Source: Candidatus Saccharimonadia bacterium (GTDB taxonomy: Bacteria > Patescibacteriota > Saccharimonadia > Saccharimonadales > SZUA-47). Taken from it: 39,668 bases of DNA. Of this stretch, positions 7,418 through 14,085 are shown in pieces. Each line of letters starts with the position of its first letter. Position 1 is the stretch's first letter. Position numbers and translations under genes: made by a program. A model generated the notes under the pieces. The model was not told the DNA's origin. It saw only the letters and a list, made by a program, of their open reading frames with translations, and searched no databases. The DNA is taken from NCBI GenBank assembly GCA_938050265.1, contig CALLJT010000010.1:1-39668 (forward strand), read 5' to 3'.

Positions 7418-8539
7418 TCAGTCAAGCCTCGTTACGTGGCCCTGGTCTGCGTCGACTCGTACGTGGTCACCAGTCTTGAGGACTGTTGTGGCATTCCCTG
7501 TGCCAACTATGCACGGTACGCCAAGCTCTCGTGCAGTAATGGCTGCATGTGACAGTATTCCGCCCTGATCAGTTACGATGGCAGACGCTTTCCCCATGAG
7601 TCCGATATACGCTGGGGTTGTTACGGTGCATACTAGTACGTCGCCATGCCCGAACACATCCTCTTCGATCTTGTCTGGATCAACCGTGCGGACAGGTCCC
7701 TCTGCAGACCCAGGTGAACCAACGTGGCCAGATACCACCACCCCTTCCTCCTCAGATCCGTTCGCCGCCTGGTCAAGTACATTGCACTGCTCGTATAACG
7801 AACCAAGGATACGGTTATAGTCTTTGAAAAATACGCCGAACTCAGTCGAATAGGTAGTCTCAAAATATCCCATTAGATACTCACTGGCGAACACGGACCC
7901 GAGCTCATCTGCAAGTTGCTCGCGCAGGTCAGCATCCGAAACGCGTAAGAGTTCCATCAGATCTTCGATATGAGCTTTTGCATTAACGTCCGCTGGTGGT
8001 ACAACCCACTCCGAAAAATCATGGTGAAACGACACTGGTTGAGACACTTCATGAAATCCTTGCGTCAGCTGGTGGTGTCCACCGGCGACAATTTCGCCAA
8101 ACACACCGTTTTCTGTGACGACGAATATCGTAGACCGTTCGCACGTTTCATGTGGGACAAAATCTACTCTATATTTATCGGCGTCGACGCCCTGCTCTTC
8201 AAACCATTCAACAGCTTTACGGACGGTCTTGCCGCGCATGCGAAGTTTCTGGACTCCATCAGCAATAGGTATCAGACGTATCGCGCAAAGCTGATCACCG
8301 TGCTCGTCAATATACTGAACAAATTCACGTGTTTTGTCCCGAACGTCTACAGCGCTAAACTGAACTGGCTTGTCATACGGAAGTCCTGTGACGTCATTCA
8401 GCACTCTCAGTCGCTCGCGTTTGTCTTTGTCTTCTTCATGAAGCTCATCGGCCTTGTCGCTACCGATCTGTTCAAACCACTCGTGCAGACCCTGTTGCGT
8501 TATGTACAGCTTTGCCAGCTCATCATCCTTTGTTGCCAC
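7418..8539 (-). CDS. PEP-utilising enzyme-like protein with phosphohistidine swivelling domain
   Basis: 373 aa. The C-terminal ~100 residues are the mobile phosphohistidine domain of PEP synthase/PPDK-type enzymes: DVLVCTVTTPAYIGLM, then GGILSHAAITARELGVPCIV with the phospho-accepting His in SHAA. The N-terminal ~260 residues (helix-rich, WFEQIGSDKADELHEEDKDK) do not look like an ATP-grasp or PEP-binding barrel, so this is not a complete PEP synthase and it may be a phospho-carrier or partner protein. The start is GTG at 8539: AGGAGG stands 7 bases upstream. An upstream frame to 8587 would include that site and a palindrome. Confidence 0.8.
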   Translation of the reverse strand: MATKDDELAKLYITQQGLHEWFEQIGSDKADELHEEDKDKRERLRVLNDVTGLPYDKPVQFSAVDVRDKTREFVQYIDEHGDQLCAIRLIPIADGVQKLRMRGKTVRKAVEWFEEQGVDADKYRVDFVPHETCERSTIFVVTENGVFGEIVAGGHHQLTQGFHEVSQPVSFHHDFSEWVVPPADVNAKAHIEDLMELLRVSDADLREQLADELGSVFASEYLMGYFETTYSTEFGVFFKDYNRILGSLYEQCNVLDQAANGSEEEGVVVSGHVGSPGSAEGPVRTVDPDKIEEDVFGHGDVLVCTVTTPAYIGLMGKASAIVTDQGGILSHAAITARELGVPCIVGTGNATTVLKTGDHVRVDADQGHVTRLD

Positions 8540-8576
8540 TACTCTTCCTCCTGTATTTAGTACTCCCTCGTGCCTC

Positions 8577-8593
8577 GTGTAGATCATCTACAC
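8577..8593. promoter_or_regulatory. Palindrome between divergent genes
   Basis: GTGTAGAT-C-ATCTACAC, 8-bp arms with one central base, lies 38 bp upstream of the GTG start of the PEP-like gene and ~90 bp upstream of the 8681 gene. A second palindrome, AGTGTACACT, lies ~30 bp further along near 8623. Both sit in the shared promoter region and are operator candidates; no regulator can be assigned. Confidence 0.4.
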
Positions 8594-8668
8594 TCTACTT
8601 TCATGAAGCATCACTGTTTATAGTGTACACTTTCTATGCGATCATTTGTAATATACAACTATATATTG

Positions 8669-8674
8669 TATAGT
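8669..8674 (+). promoter_or_regulatory. -10 box of the 554-aa orphan gene
   Basis: TATAGT followed by 6 bases (ATGTAC) and the ATG at 8681. This is the leaderless arrangement and it selects 8681 over the upstream ATG codons at 8636 and 8675. Confidence 0.5.
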
Positions 8675-8680
8675 ATGTAC

Positions 8681-10345
8681 ATGAGTGTCGCTTCTCCTGA
8701 GCTCCTTCAGTCGCCAGAGGCTTTCAGCACCGAAGAGTTGAACCTTTTCGGCTTTTTCGCAGTCGAGGGCTACGAGCCTCGTATTATTCAGGACGAGGAA
8801 GGGGCAAAAGACGGAGAACTGAGTGAATTTATCTTTGTGCCGAAAGACCTGTTTGAAGCAGATAACGGTGCCGAAGATATGCCGTTCAGTAACGGCTTCC
8901 CCTTTACTCAATCTGGAGACTATAGGTGCAAAAAACATGGCTCGTATACCCAGACCGTCCTTGAACTTGGCGGGAGTGTGCTTGTCATGCCGACCAAATC
9001 AGCAGCTGGAGGCGTCAACACAGTTGTAGAAGGCATCTTCAACCCCCTGGACTTTGAAGAGGAGATGCGCAATAGAGGCATCGAACACACTGCAACTCGT
9101 GAAGAAGCAAGAGACATATTCAAAGCACTATCGCAACGAAAAAACTCAAACACACTAGCCGTTCAAGGCAGTTCAGGTGGAGCTGCAGCAGCTGCGCGCT
9201 TCATACATCTTGTGCCAGACCTTGCTAAACAGCTGTTTGGCGAAGATGTCGATGTATCAAAAATCGTATGGTTCGAAAGTGACTTGTCCGGCTCCGCACG
9301 TGACACACGCGCTTCCGTAGGAGCACCGATCGGCATGAAGCTACGTGCTACTAACCCCCATATAACACAGGGCAAAGAAGCAACGAGCAGTGTACACTCA
9401 CTCGCAGACCACGTCGTAACAGCCCACACGACAGAAGATACCGCTCGTATCAACCAGGCTATTGCCCAGCACCGACACCCACGTCGTATAGAACAAGCAC
9501 CTAACTGGCCAGGATTGATTGGCCGGAAAGCGTCAAAATTAGGTACGATTGCAGTTGTCCCGAGCATAGACAACGTGCAAGACTGGGCAGAAATCCACTC
9601 CAACCGAGAACGCCGTGCGTCGCTCAACCATGCGGCCGCACTCCTGAACCAAGCAGAAGGCATATCCGTCAAATGGTTCGATGAAGGACCCATGCCAGCA
9701 CACCACCCTGACGTGCTTGACATGTTCATCGATGCAACTGCAGACGCATCCAGAGAAGACAGACAATGGATAGACGATGCTGCAAAACGCATAGGCTACA
9801 AGGGACCAAAAGACAGAAAAGCACTCTCTGATGTGTACGCTGCTCTTTCTGTGCAGCAACTCGACCCATCTGCACTAAAAGGCATCGCAACTATACTCGA
9901 CAAGAACCGTGCACATGTCCGTGAATGGCTCTCAGGTAACAACGCATCAGCACTCATGTACGCTGAACCCCAAGAACAATACCCGACAGTTGGCGAGGGC
10001 CACATGCTACCCCCAATACTCAGTAAAACCATGGGGATAATGGCTGATAGTCGGTACGCGGACAACAAGACGTGGTCAAAAATGATGCACGAGATAGCCA
10101 AGTGGTCCTTAGGCGGCAGACTACCCGATAACGATGCTTGGACAGGCATACTCGATCTCGACGAGATAGTGTTCAACATCAATACTGGCGGAAACACACG
10201 ACCGCGGGCTATCGCAATCGCTACCCCCTATGTCCACCCGGAAGATTACGCGCAGTATCCAAACGAGGATCCCGTTACAGCAGGAGATGTCCTAGCACTC
10301 GCACACGAAGGAGGACCCCTGCATGGAGTGCTCGCCAAACTATAA
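8681..10345 (+). CDS. Large cytosolic orphan protein (554 aa)
   Basis: I do not recognise this protein. It begins MSVASPELLQSPEAF and has no signal peptide or membrane segment. Visible features are a glycine/alanine turn VQGSSGGAAAAARFIHL near residue 162 that resembles an alpha/beta-hydrolase nucleophile elbow (G-x-S-x-G), a DLSGSARDTRASVGAPIG segment, several His-rich stretches (AQHRHPRRIEQ, MPAHHPDVLD) and a conserved-looking C terminus with DLDEIVFNINTGGNTRPRAI. Trp and charged residues are evenly spread, as expected for a folded multi-domain protein. The hydrolase idea is speculative. It is a lone + strand gene; its end faces the relBE-type module. Confidence 0.7.
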   Translation: MSVASPELLQSPEAFSTEELNLFGFFAVEGYEPRIIQDEEGAKDGELSEFIFVPKDLFEADNGAEDMPFSNGFPFTQSGDYRCKKHGSYTQTVLELGGSVLVMPTKSAAGGVNTVVEGIFNPLDFEEEMRNRGIEHTATREEARDIFKALSQRKNSNTLAVQGSSGGAAAAARFIHLVPDLAKQLFGEDVDVSKIVWFESDLSGSARDTRASVGAPIGMKLRATNPHITQGKEATSSVHSLADHVVTAHTTEDTARINQAIAQHRHPRRIEQAPNWPGLIGRKASKLGTIAVVPSIDNVQDWAEIHSNRERRASLNHAAALLNQAEGISVKWFDEGPMPAHHPDVLDMFIDATADASREDRQWIDDAAKRIGYKGPKDRKALSDVYAALSVQQLDPSALKGIATILDKNRAHVREWLSGNNASALMYAEPQEQYPTVGEGHMLPPILSKTMGIMADSRYADNKTWSKMMHEIAKWSLGGRLPDNDAWTGILDLDEIVFNINTGGNTRPRAIAIATPYVHPEDYAQYPNEDPVTAGDVLALAHEGGPLHGVLAKL

Positions 10346-10351
10346 TCACCA

Positions 10352-10474
10352 CTAAAACACCCCTGCTAGAGACACGATAGACACAACATGGGGCTCGTCA
10401 CCGTGAATCAACACACACTCCTCTAGCTTGACGCCAAGCCGTTTCTCAGCAAGCATGAAGATTGCTGCTCGCAT
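10352..10474 (-). CDS. Possible 40-aa third gene of the RelBE operon
   Basis: The toxin stop codon overlaps an ATG in the form TAATG, opening a 40-aa frame: MRAAIFMLAEKRLGVKLEEC, then VLIHGDEPHVVSIVSLAGVF. The composition looks protein-like (amphipathic start, mixed charge) and the coupling is tight, so it is probably translated if the toxin is. No family is recognised. It could equally be the residue of a longer gene or non-functional read-through. Confidence 0.4.
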   Translation of the reverse strand: MRAAIFMLAEKRLGVKLEECVLIHGDEPHVVSIVSLAGVF

Positions 10475-10731
10475 TATTTCCTGTACACGTCCTTTCGGTG
10501 CCTGACCCGCAAAATAAGTATAATAATCTCCTTGTCATGTATGTCGTATACCACTCTATAGTCTCCGACTCTCATACGCCACGAACTTGAACCAACCATT
10601 GACCGCACATTGCCTTTGCGTGGGTCTTGGGACAGTTTGTATAGTGCTTTGTCAATCTGAAGCCGTATATCTGGCGGGAGTTTCTTGCGTTCTCTCTCTG
10701 CAGATTTTACAAACTCAACTGCGTAGATCAT
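10474..10731 (-). CDS. RelE/ParE-family toxin
   Basis: 85 aa, MIYAVEFVKSAERERKKLPPDI (opening given in part), then MRVGDYRVVYDIHDKEIIIL and a C-terminal RVRHRKDVYRK. This is the RelE fold; the R-x-GDYRVVY strand and terminal H-R-x-x-x-Y are the usual catalytic/binding residues of ribosome-dependent mRNA interferases. ATG at 10731 is preferred over an in-frame TTG at 10734. It overlaps the antitoxin gene by 17 bases, the normal antitoxin-first arrangement, and is followed by a coupled small frame at 10474. Confidence 0.9.
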   Translation of the reverse strand: MIYAVEFVKSAERERKKLPPDIRLQIDKALYKLSQDPRKGNVRSMVGSSSWRMRVGDYRVVYDIHDKEIIILILRVRHRKDVYRK

Positions 10732-10954
10732 CAAATGTAAGTCCGCTCTCTTTCAGCACCTCCTCAAAAGATACAGTCGGCTCCCGGCGGCGCTTTTTGA
10801 CTACTTGTGCGTCCTCAATGTCTTCAAGCATGTCCGCAAAATGTTCATTCACAATCTGCGAAACGGATAGCCTATCGGCAACCGCCTTGTGCTTGATGAA
10901 ACTCTTCACTTTAGGATTTAGATAGATCGTCGTTTTTTCAGATAAATTGCTCAT
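10715..10954 (-). CDS. Ribbon-helix-helix antitoxin (RelB-like)
   Basis: 79 aa. The N-terminal KTTIYLNPKVKSFIKHKAVA..SVSQIVNEHF fits a ribbon-helix-helix DNA-binding domain (strand, then two helices). The C-terminal VSFEEVLKESGLTFDDL would wrap the toxin. It should neutralise the RelE-type toxin and repress its own promoter; the operator is visible directly upstream (10963-10988). Confidence 0.85.
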   Translation of the reverse strand: MSNLSEKTTIYLNPKVKSFIKHKAVADRLSVSQIVNEHFADMLEDIEDAQVVKKRRREPTVSFEEVLKESGLTFDDLRS

Positions 10955-10960
10955 TCTACC

Positions 10961-10989
10961 ATTATAGCGTCATGACGTTATAGCGTCAA
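10961..10989 (-). promoter_or_regulatory. relBE-type promoter with overlapping operator
   Basis: On the minus strand: TTGACG (10984-10989), 17-base spacer, TATAAT (10961-10966), then 6 bases to the antitoxin ATG, so the mRNA is leaderless. Within the spacer is the perfect palindrome CGTCATGACG (10968-10977), and the direct repeat TATAGCGTCA occurs twice on the plus strand (10963-10972, 10979-10988), covering both boxes. The promoter lies partly inside the 3' end of the upstream Nudix gene. This fits autoregulation by the antitoxin. Confidence 0.85.
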
Positions 10990-11497
10990 TTTCTAAGTCA
11001 CCTCCAGCCGTTTCTAGATACTTTTGCATTGTACAGATGAATCCTGGAGTGTATTTCTTATCCCAGTGCGCGTTAATGTCCTGCACGATCTGCTCAACAC
11101 TCATGCGCCGCAACTCCTCAACCTCGTCATTTGGGCTAAACACCCAATCCCTTGGTGCGATGCAGGTATAGATACCGAAATGATGGTTTCCTGCATCAAT
11201 GGGTGACGCGTAGCCAGTGGCGACTTCTTGCAGGTCCGCCTCCATATCAAGTTCTTCTTTAAGCTCACGCACTGCAGCCTCTCGGTACGTCTCGCCAGGG
11301 TCAACATGCCCGCCAGCTGCGTGGTCCAGTAACCCACCAGACTTTTTATGTACCTGCACATACAGCTCGCCACTTACATCGAATACATATATTGCTGCGG
11401 CTCGGTGATGTAAGCGTTCAGTATGTATAACTTCCTTACTCGCCATCCGACCCGTGGATACATCGTGCTCGTCAACTACTTCGTACAGTTCAGGCAT
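10970..11497 (-). CDS. Nudix hydrolase (IDI/YfcD-like)
   Basis: 175 aa with Nudix box GGHVDPGETYREAAVRELKE..ELDM. The opening MPELYEVVDEHDVSTGRMAS and ERLHHRAAAIYVFD match the isopentenyl-diphosphate-isomerase-like/YfcD branch, which hydrolyses or isomerises diphosphate substrates. The catalytic Cys of true IDI is not evident, so a hydrolase is more likely. Its start overlaps the end of the MazG-like gene by 8 bases, so the two are probably co-translated. Its last codons carry the -35 and operator of the relBE-type module. Confidence 0.88.
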   Translation of the reverse strand: MPELYEVVDEHDVSTGRMASKEVIHTERLHHRAAAIYVFDVSGELYVQVHKKSGGLLDHAAGGHVDPGETYREAAVRELKEELDMEADLQEVATGYASPIDAGNHHFGIYTCIAPRDWVFSPNDEVEELRRMSVEQIVQDINAHWDKKYTPGFICTMQKYLETAGGDLEIDAITS

Positions 11498-11810
11498 TTT
11501 GATCGACTCTTTCTAGATAGAGCTTTTTACTGAACGCACCGTTGGTTTTGGCTTTGTCGTGACGCACAGTTTCAAGCTCGTTCATCGATACATCTAGACG
11601 ACTTAGGAGTGCGTGCACCACTTCTTGTAGGTCGGCAAGCTCTTTCAGCATGTCCTCTGTGCTCGTCGCCTGACGCACCTCATTAGATTCCTCTAAGAGC
11701 TTGGCTTTGAGTGCTTCGAGATACTCTGCTTCATCCAGCACCCGTACAATCGGGATTTCGCCGGCGTCTTTGATGATTTCTGGTATATTATCACGAATAA
11801 GTTTTTGCAT
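11490..11810 (-). CDS. MazG-like nucleoside triphosphate pyrophosphohydrolase
   Basis: 106 aa, MQKLIRDNIPEIIKDAG, then KLLEESNEVRQA and DMLKELADLQEVVHALL. The E-E-x-x-E and E-x-x-D helices are the Mg-binding motif of all-alpha NTP pyrophosphatases (MazG/HisE type). It probably removes abnormal NTPs. It overlaps the Nudix gene downstream, giving a two-gene nucleotide-sanitation operon. Confidence 0.82.
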   Translation of the reverse strand: MQKLIRDNIPEIIKDAGEIPIVRVLDEAEYLEALKAKLLEESNEVRQATSTEDMLKELADLQEVVHALLSRLDVSMNELETVRHDKAKTNGAFSKKLYLERVDQNA

Positions 11811-11843
11811 TAATTACCTACGTTCAAGTATAGCACTGCACGC

Positions 11844-12236
11844 TCATAAGGATGCGTCCACTACGTCGTCCAGGTCCATGTCGAGTAACACGCTATCCGC
11901 CGTAAGAAATAGCGCGCCCTCGCTCAAAGCCTGAGACAAGAGCATACGATCAAAAGGATCATGCCGAGCAAGACTTTGCAGACCCTGCAGATGCTCCGAA
12001 TGTTTCGCTTCGTAGCAAAGCTCAACGAGTCCGTGGCGTACCAGTACGTCGGCTGTTAAGGGCGCTGGCTTCAGCTTTTTGAGCATAACCTTCATCGATA
12101 TCTCAGTCAGCGAGATTGGTGAAAAATACACAACTGAGCTGCGAATGCTCTCTTGAGCTCGTTTCCCGAGATTGTGGTGCTTTCGCTCATCCATCAACCA
12201 TAGTAATGCGTTGGTGTCCAGTAGTACCGCCCGCAC
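11844..12236 (-). CDS. PIN-domain toxin (VapC-like)
   Basis: 130 aa, starting from GTG as VRAVLLDTNALLWLMDE. PIN motifs: Asp in LLDTNALLW, Glu in SLTEISMK, Asp pair in RHDPFDRMLLSQA, Asp in LTADSVLL. It is expected to be a Mg-dependent RNase. The GTG overlaps the antitoxin stop (TAGTG), so translation is coupled; a TTG at 12251 is an alternative start but less likely. The length is normal for VapC. Confidence 0.88.
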   Translation of the reverse strand: MRAVLLDTNALLWLMDERKHHNLGKRAQESIRSSVVYFSPISLTEISMKVMLKKLKPAPLTADVLVRHGLVELCYEAKHSEHLQGLQSLARHDPFDRMLLSQALSEGALFLTADSVLLDMDLDDVVDASL

Positions 12237-12490
12237 TATTCTTGGTCCCAATCCTTCCCATAAAACAGTTCCTGGATCTCTGGGTCTGATCCAACAAAAA
12301 GAACGTCGTCCAGATGCCCTATCTCCTTTGACATCGATCCAAACTGTACAATTGTATCCTTGGGTATGGGTGCAATTATGGCGTCAGGCTTGCCATACGC
12401 GCCGACATAGATAGTCTCGCCTTTTTTTGCTCGTTTAACGAGCTTAGAGAGGTTCGTCTTTGCTTCATATATCGATAAAGTATCACTCAT
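12236..12490 (-). CDS. Phd/YefM-family antitoxin
   Basis: 84 aa, MSDTLSIYEAKTNLSKLVKR, then KKGETIYVGAYGKPDAIIAP. This is the Phd DNA-binding fold (E-A-K-x-x-L-S-x-L followed by the G-E-x-I-x-I strand). The C terminus (LDDVLFVGSDPEIQELFYGKD) would bind the PIN toxin. The ATG at 12490 is preferred to one at 12502. It pairs with the downstream PIN toxin. Confidence 0.87.
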   Translation of the reverse strand: MSDTLSIYEAKTNLSKLVKRAKKGETIYVGAYGKPDAIIAPIPKDTIVQFGSMSKEIGHLDDVLFVGSDPEIQELFYGKDWDQE

Positions 12491-12642
12491 GATACTGTGC
12501 ATAATACTCCAATTTTTTTATTTGGTCAAGTCTAGGTCAAGTCATACTCACTGCAACGATACTTTGAACACAAAAACCAGCACAGGTCAGACCATTTCCG
12601 ATCAGTCCATAATAGATAAGGGCCTTCTGGATAACCGTCGTA

Positions 12643-13071
12643 CTACTTACGTAATGTGGCTAGTATCTGCGGCAGACCAAAAAACATAATAATTAGCAGA
12701 CTCACCTTGACCGGAACGAAACTACCATAACTCGGACTGACGCCCGCCCAATAAAATGTGAAGTACGTCAGGAGTGGAAAAAATGTATACGCCCTCTCAA
12801 ACGACGCGTTGCGTACCGACATTTCACGCTCATCTGCCTGTCTCACACCTCGAAACCATGGCGCATATGCCCATTCCTGTAGTTTGGCAAGCACAACGGT
12901 AGAGATGGCGCAAAGCGCAACCATGCCTCGGGCAGCATTCTCGTACTGAAAATGAGTGGTCAATGGAGTAGATGGATCTATAGAAGCAGCGTGTAACGCG
13001 AGGACGAGCGCAGCGACAAAGCTCCCGACGGACACCGCTGCGTATAGTCTCTGATTACTGAGTAGGGGCAT
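12643..13071 (-). CDS. DUF2178-like membrane protein
   Basis: 142 aa with four hydrophobic segments (YAAVSVGSFVAALVLALHAA, ARGMVALCAISTVVLAKL, TFFPLLTYFTFYWAGV, VPVKVSLLIIMFFGLPQIL). The central cytosolic signature RQADEREMSVRNASFERAY is the DUF2178 hallmark (DER-x-x-x-x-R-N). Such proteins normally sit beside a small XRE regulator, as here. The start codon directly follows the regulator's stop (TAAATG). The role is unknown; it may sense membrane state or relieve the regulator. Confidence 0.8.
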   Translation of the reverse strand: MPLLSNQRLYAAVSVGSFVAALVLALHAASIDPSTPLTTHFQYENAARGMVALCAISTVVLAKLQEWAYAPWFRGVRQADEREMSVRNASFERAYTFFPLLTYFTFYWAGVSPSYGSFVPVKVSLLIIMFFGLPQILATLRK

Positions 13072-13299
13072 TTATATATTCTCCTTTTTACGAATGAGTT
13101 GCTCAAATTGCTTGTCGCTAAAAACGTCCTCTACGCCGACTGCAAAGTGTCGGGCGATAATAAACGCTAGTTCTAGACTCGGGCTATAGTCACCCCGCTC
13201 AATAAACCCAACTGTCTGATAATTGACGCCGATAGCCTTTGCCAGATCTTGACGCGATTCTTTCCGGTCAGCTCGAAGTACTGCAATTCTGTTGTTCAT
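13072..13299 (-). CDS. XRE-family regulator
   Basis: 75 aa, MNNRIAVLRADRKESRQDLA, then KAIGVNYQTVGFIERGDYSP with the recognition helix, and SLELAFIIARHFAVGVEDVF. It is a single helix-turn-helix of the type found with DUF2178 proteins. The start is placed at 13299 because the longer frame to 13341 would run through the inverted repeat at 13310-13329. It forms a two-gene operon with the membrane protein downstream. Confidence 0.88.
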   Translation of the reverse strand: MNNRIAVLRADRKESRQDLAKAIGVNYQTVGFIERGDYSPSLELAFIIARHFAVGVEDVFSDKQFEQLIRKKENI

Positions 13300-13309
13300 A
13301 GCAAACAGA

Positions 13310-13329
13310 TTGTTGCACAAGCGCAACAA
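13310..13329. promoter_or_regulatory. Operator candidate of the XRE/DUF2178 pair
   Basis: TTGTTGC-N6-GCAACAA, perfect 7-bp arms, located 10 bases upstream of the regulator's ATG. Position and symmetry fit autorepression by the XRE protein. It is inferred from symmetry only. Confidence 0.55.
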
Positions 13330-13357
13330 CATGTCAACCACTGGTGCCCTTCAGGCC

Positions 13358-13750
13358 TCAAGGAGCCTCTACGATTTTTGATAGTTTTTTAGCGAGTGTT
13401 TTATCAAACGACAGTAGCTTTGCGTCCTGCCTAGCAGCACTGTGTGCAAGGTACACATCAGCGAAAGATACCTTTGGTGACAGCTCGTAGTCAGTAAGCA
13501 CGCGGCCAATAAATGCTGCGTTACACGAAATATTACTATGTGTGATAACTTTCCGAATAAACCGAGCGACATCAATGTTGTCAAACTCATACACCTTGCT
13601 CAAAACCCAAGAAATTTCAATGACTGTAGCATCCGCTACATGTAGTTTGTTTTGAGAGTTATTAAGCACATCTTCTACTCGTTGTGCTTGGTCGGCAACA
13701 TCGAACAACAACCAACGAACCAAACAGTTTGTATCAAGAGCGTATGTCAT
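13358..13750 (-). CDS. PIN-domain toxin (VapC-like)
   Basis: 130 aa, MTYALDTNCLVRWLLFD; acidic residues in ALDTNCL, VIEISWVL, SFADVYLAHSA and LLSFDKTLAKK form the PIN RNase site. The start is set at 13750 (ATG inside the last codons of the AbrB-type antitoxin, 17-base overlap). A longer frame to 13807 has no support. The sequence is unrelated in detail to the other PIN toxins here, so it was acquired or diverged separately. Confidence 0.87.
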   Translation of the reverse strand: MTYALDTNCLVRWLLFDVADQAQRVEDVLNNSQNKLHVADATVIEISWVLSKVYEFDNIDVARFIRKVITHSNISCNAAFIGRVLTDYELSPKVSFADVYLAHSAARQDAKLLSFDKTLAKKLSKIVEAP

Positions 13751-14021
13751 GCTTTTTCTTGTATTCTTCCGCCCGTACTTTGTTGGCCTTATCCATAATC
13801 TGTTCATCAGGCATCCCCAAGAGGCCTTTTGACTTCAAGTGTGCGTGCGCTTTTTTGCGAAGTACCATAAGATCTTCCTCGTAGGCGTCTGGCTTGACCG
13901 TAATGGTTTGGCCCCTCCGGTCCACCACAAGTCTATCACCAGTCTTAATATTCATGGAACGTCTTACTGATACGGGCAGTGTGATAGTTCCTTTGGATGT
14001 AACAGTGGTAGTGAATGCCAT
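13734..14021 (-). CDS. AbrB/SpoVT-type antitoxin
   Basis: 95 aa. MAFTTTVTSKGTITLPVSVR followed by RSMNIKTGDRLVVDRRGQTI is the swapped-hairpin AbrB DNA-binding domain. The C-terminal ~45 residues (VLRKKAHAHLKSKGLLGMPD..) bind the PIN toxin encoded downstream. It is the first gene of the module, with its own promoter at 14031-14060. Confidence 0.88.
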   Translation of the reverse strand: MAFTTTVTSKGTITLPVSVRRSMNIKTGDRLVVDRRGQTITVKPDAYEEDLMVLRKKAHAHLKSKGLLGMPDEQIMDKANKVRAEEYKKKHDIRS

Positions 14022-14030
14022 AATGTATGA

Positions 14031-14060
14031 AGTATATCACTTGTATTACCAAATTTTCAA
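14031..14060 (-). promoter_or_regulatory. Promoter of the AbrB/PIN module
   Basis: On the minus strand: TTGAAA (14055-14060), 18-base spacer, TATACT (14031-14036), then 9 bases to the ATG at 14021. There is no room for a Shine-Dalgarno site, so the mRNA is leaderless or nearly so. Confidence 0.6.
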
Positions 14061-14085
14061 GTATGAAGTGTGACGCCGGCTTAGT

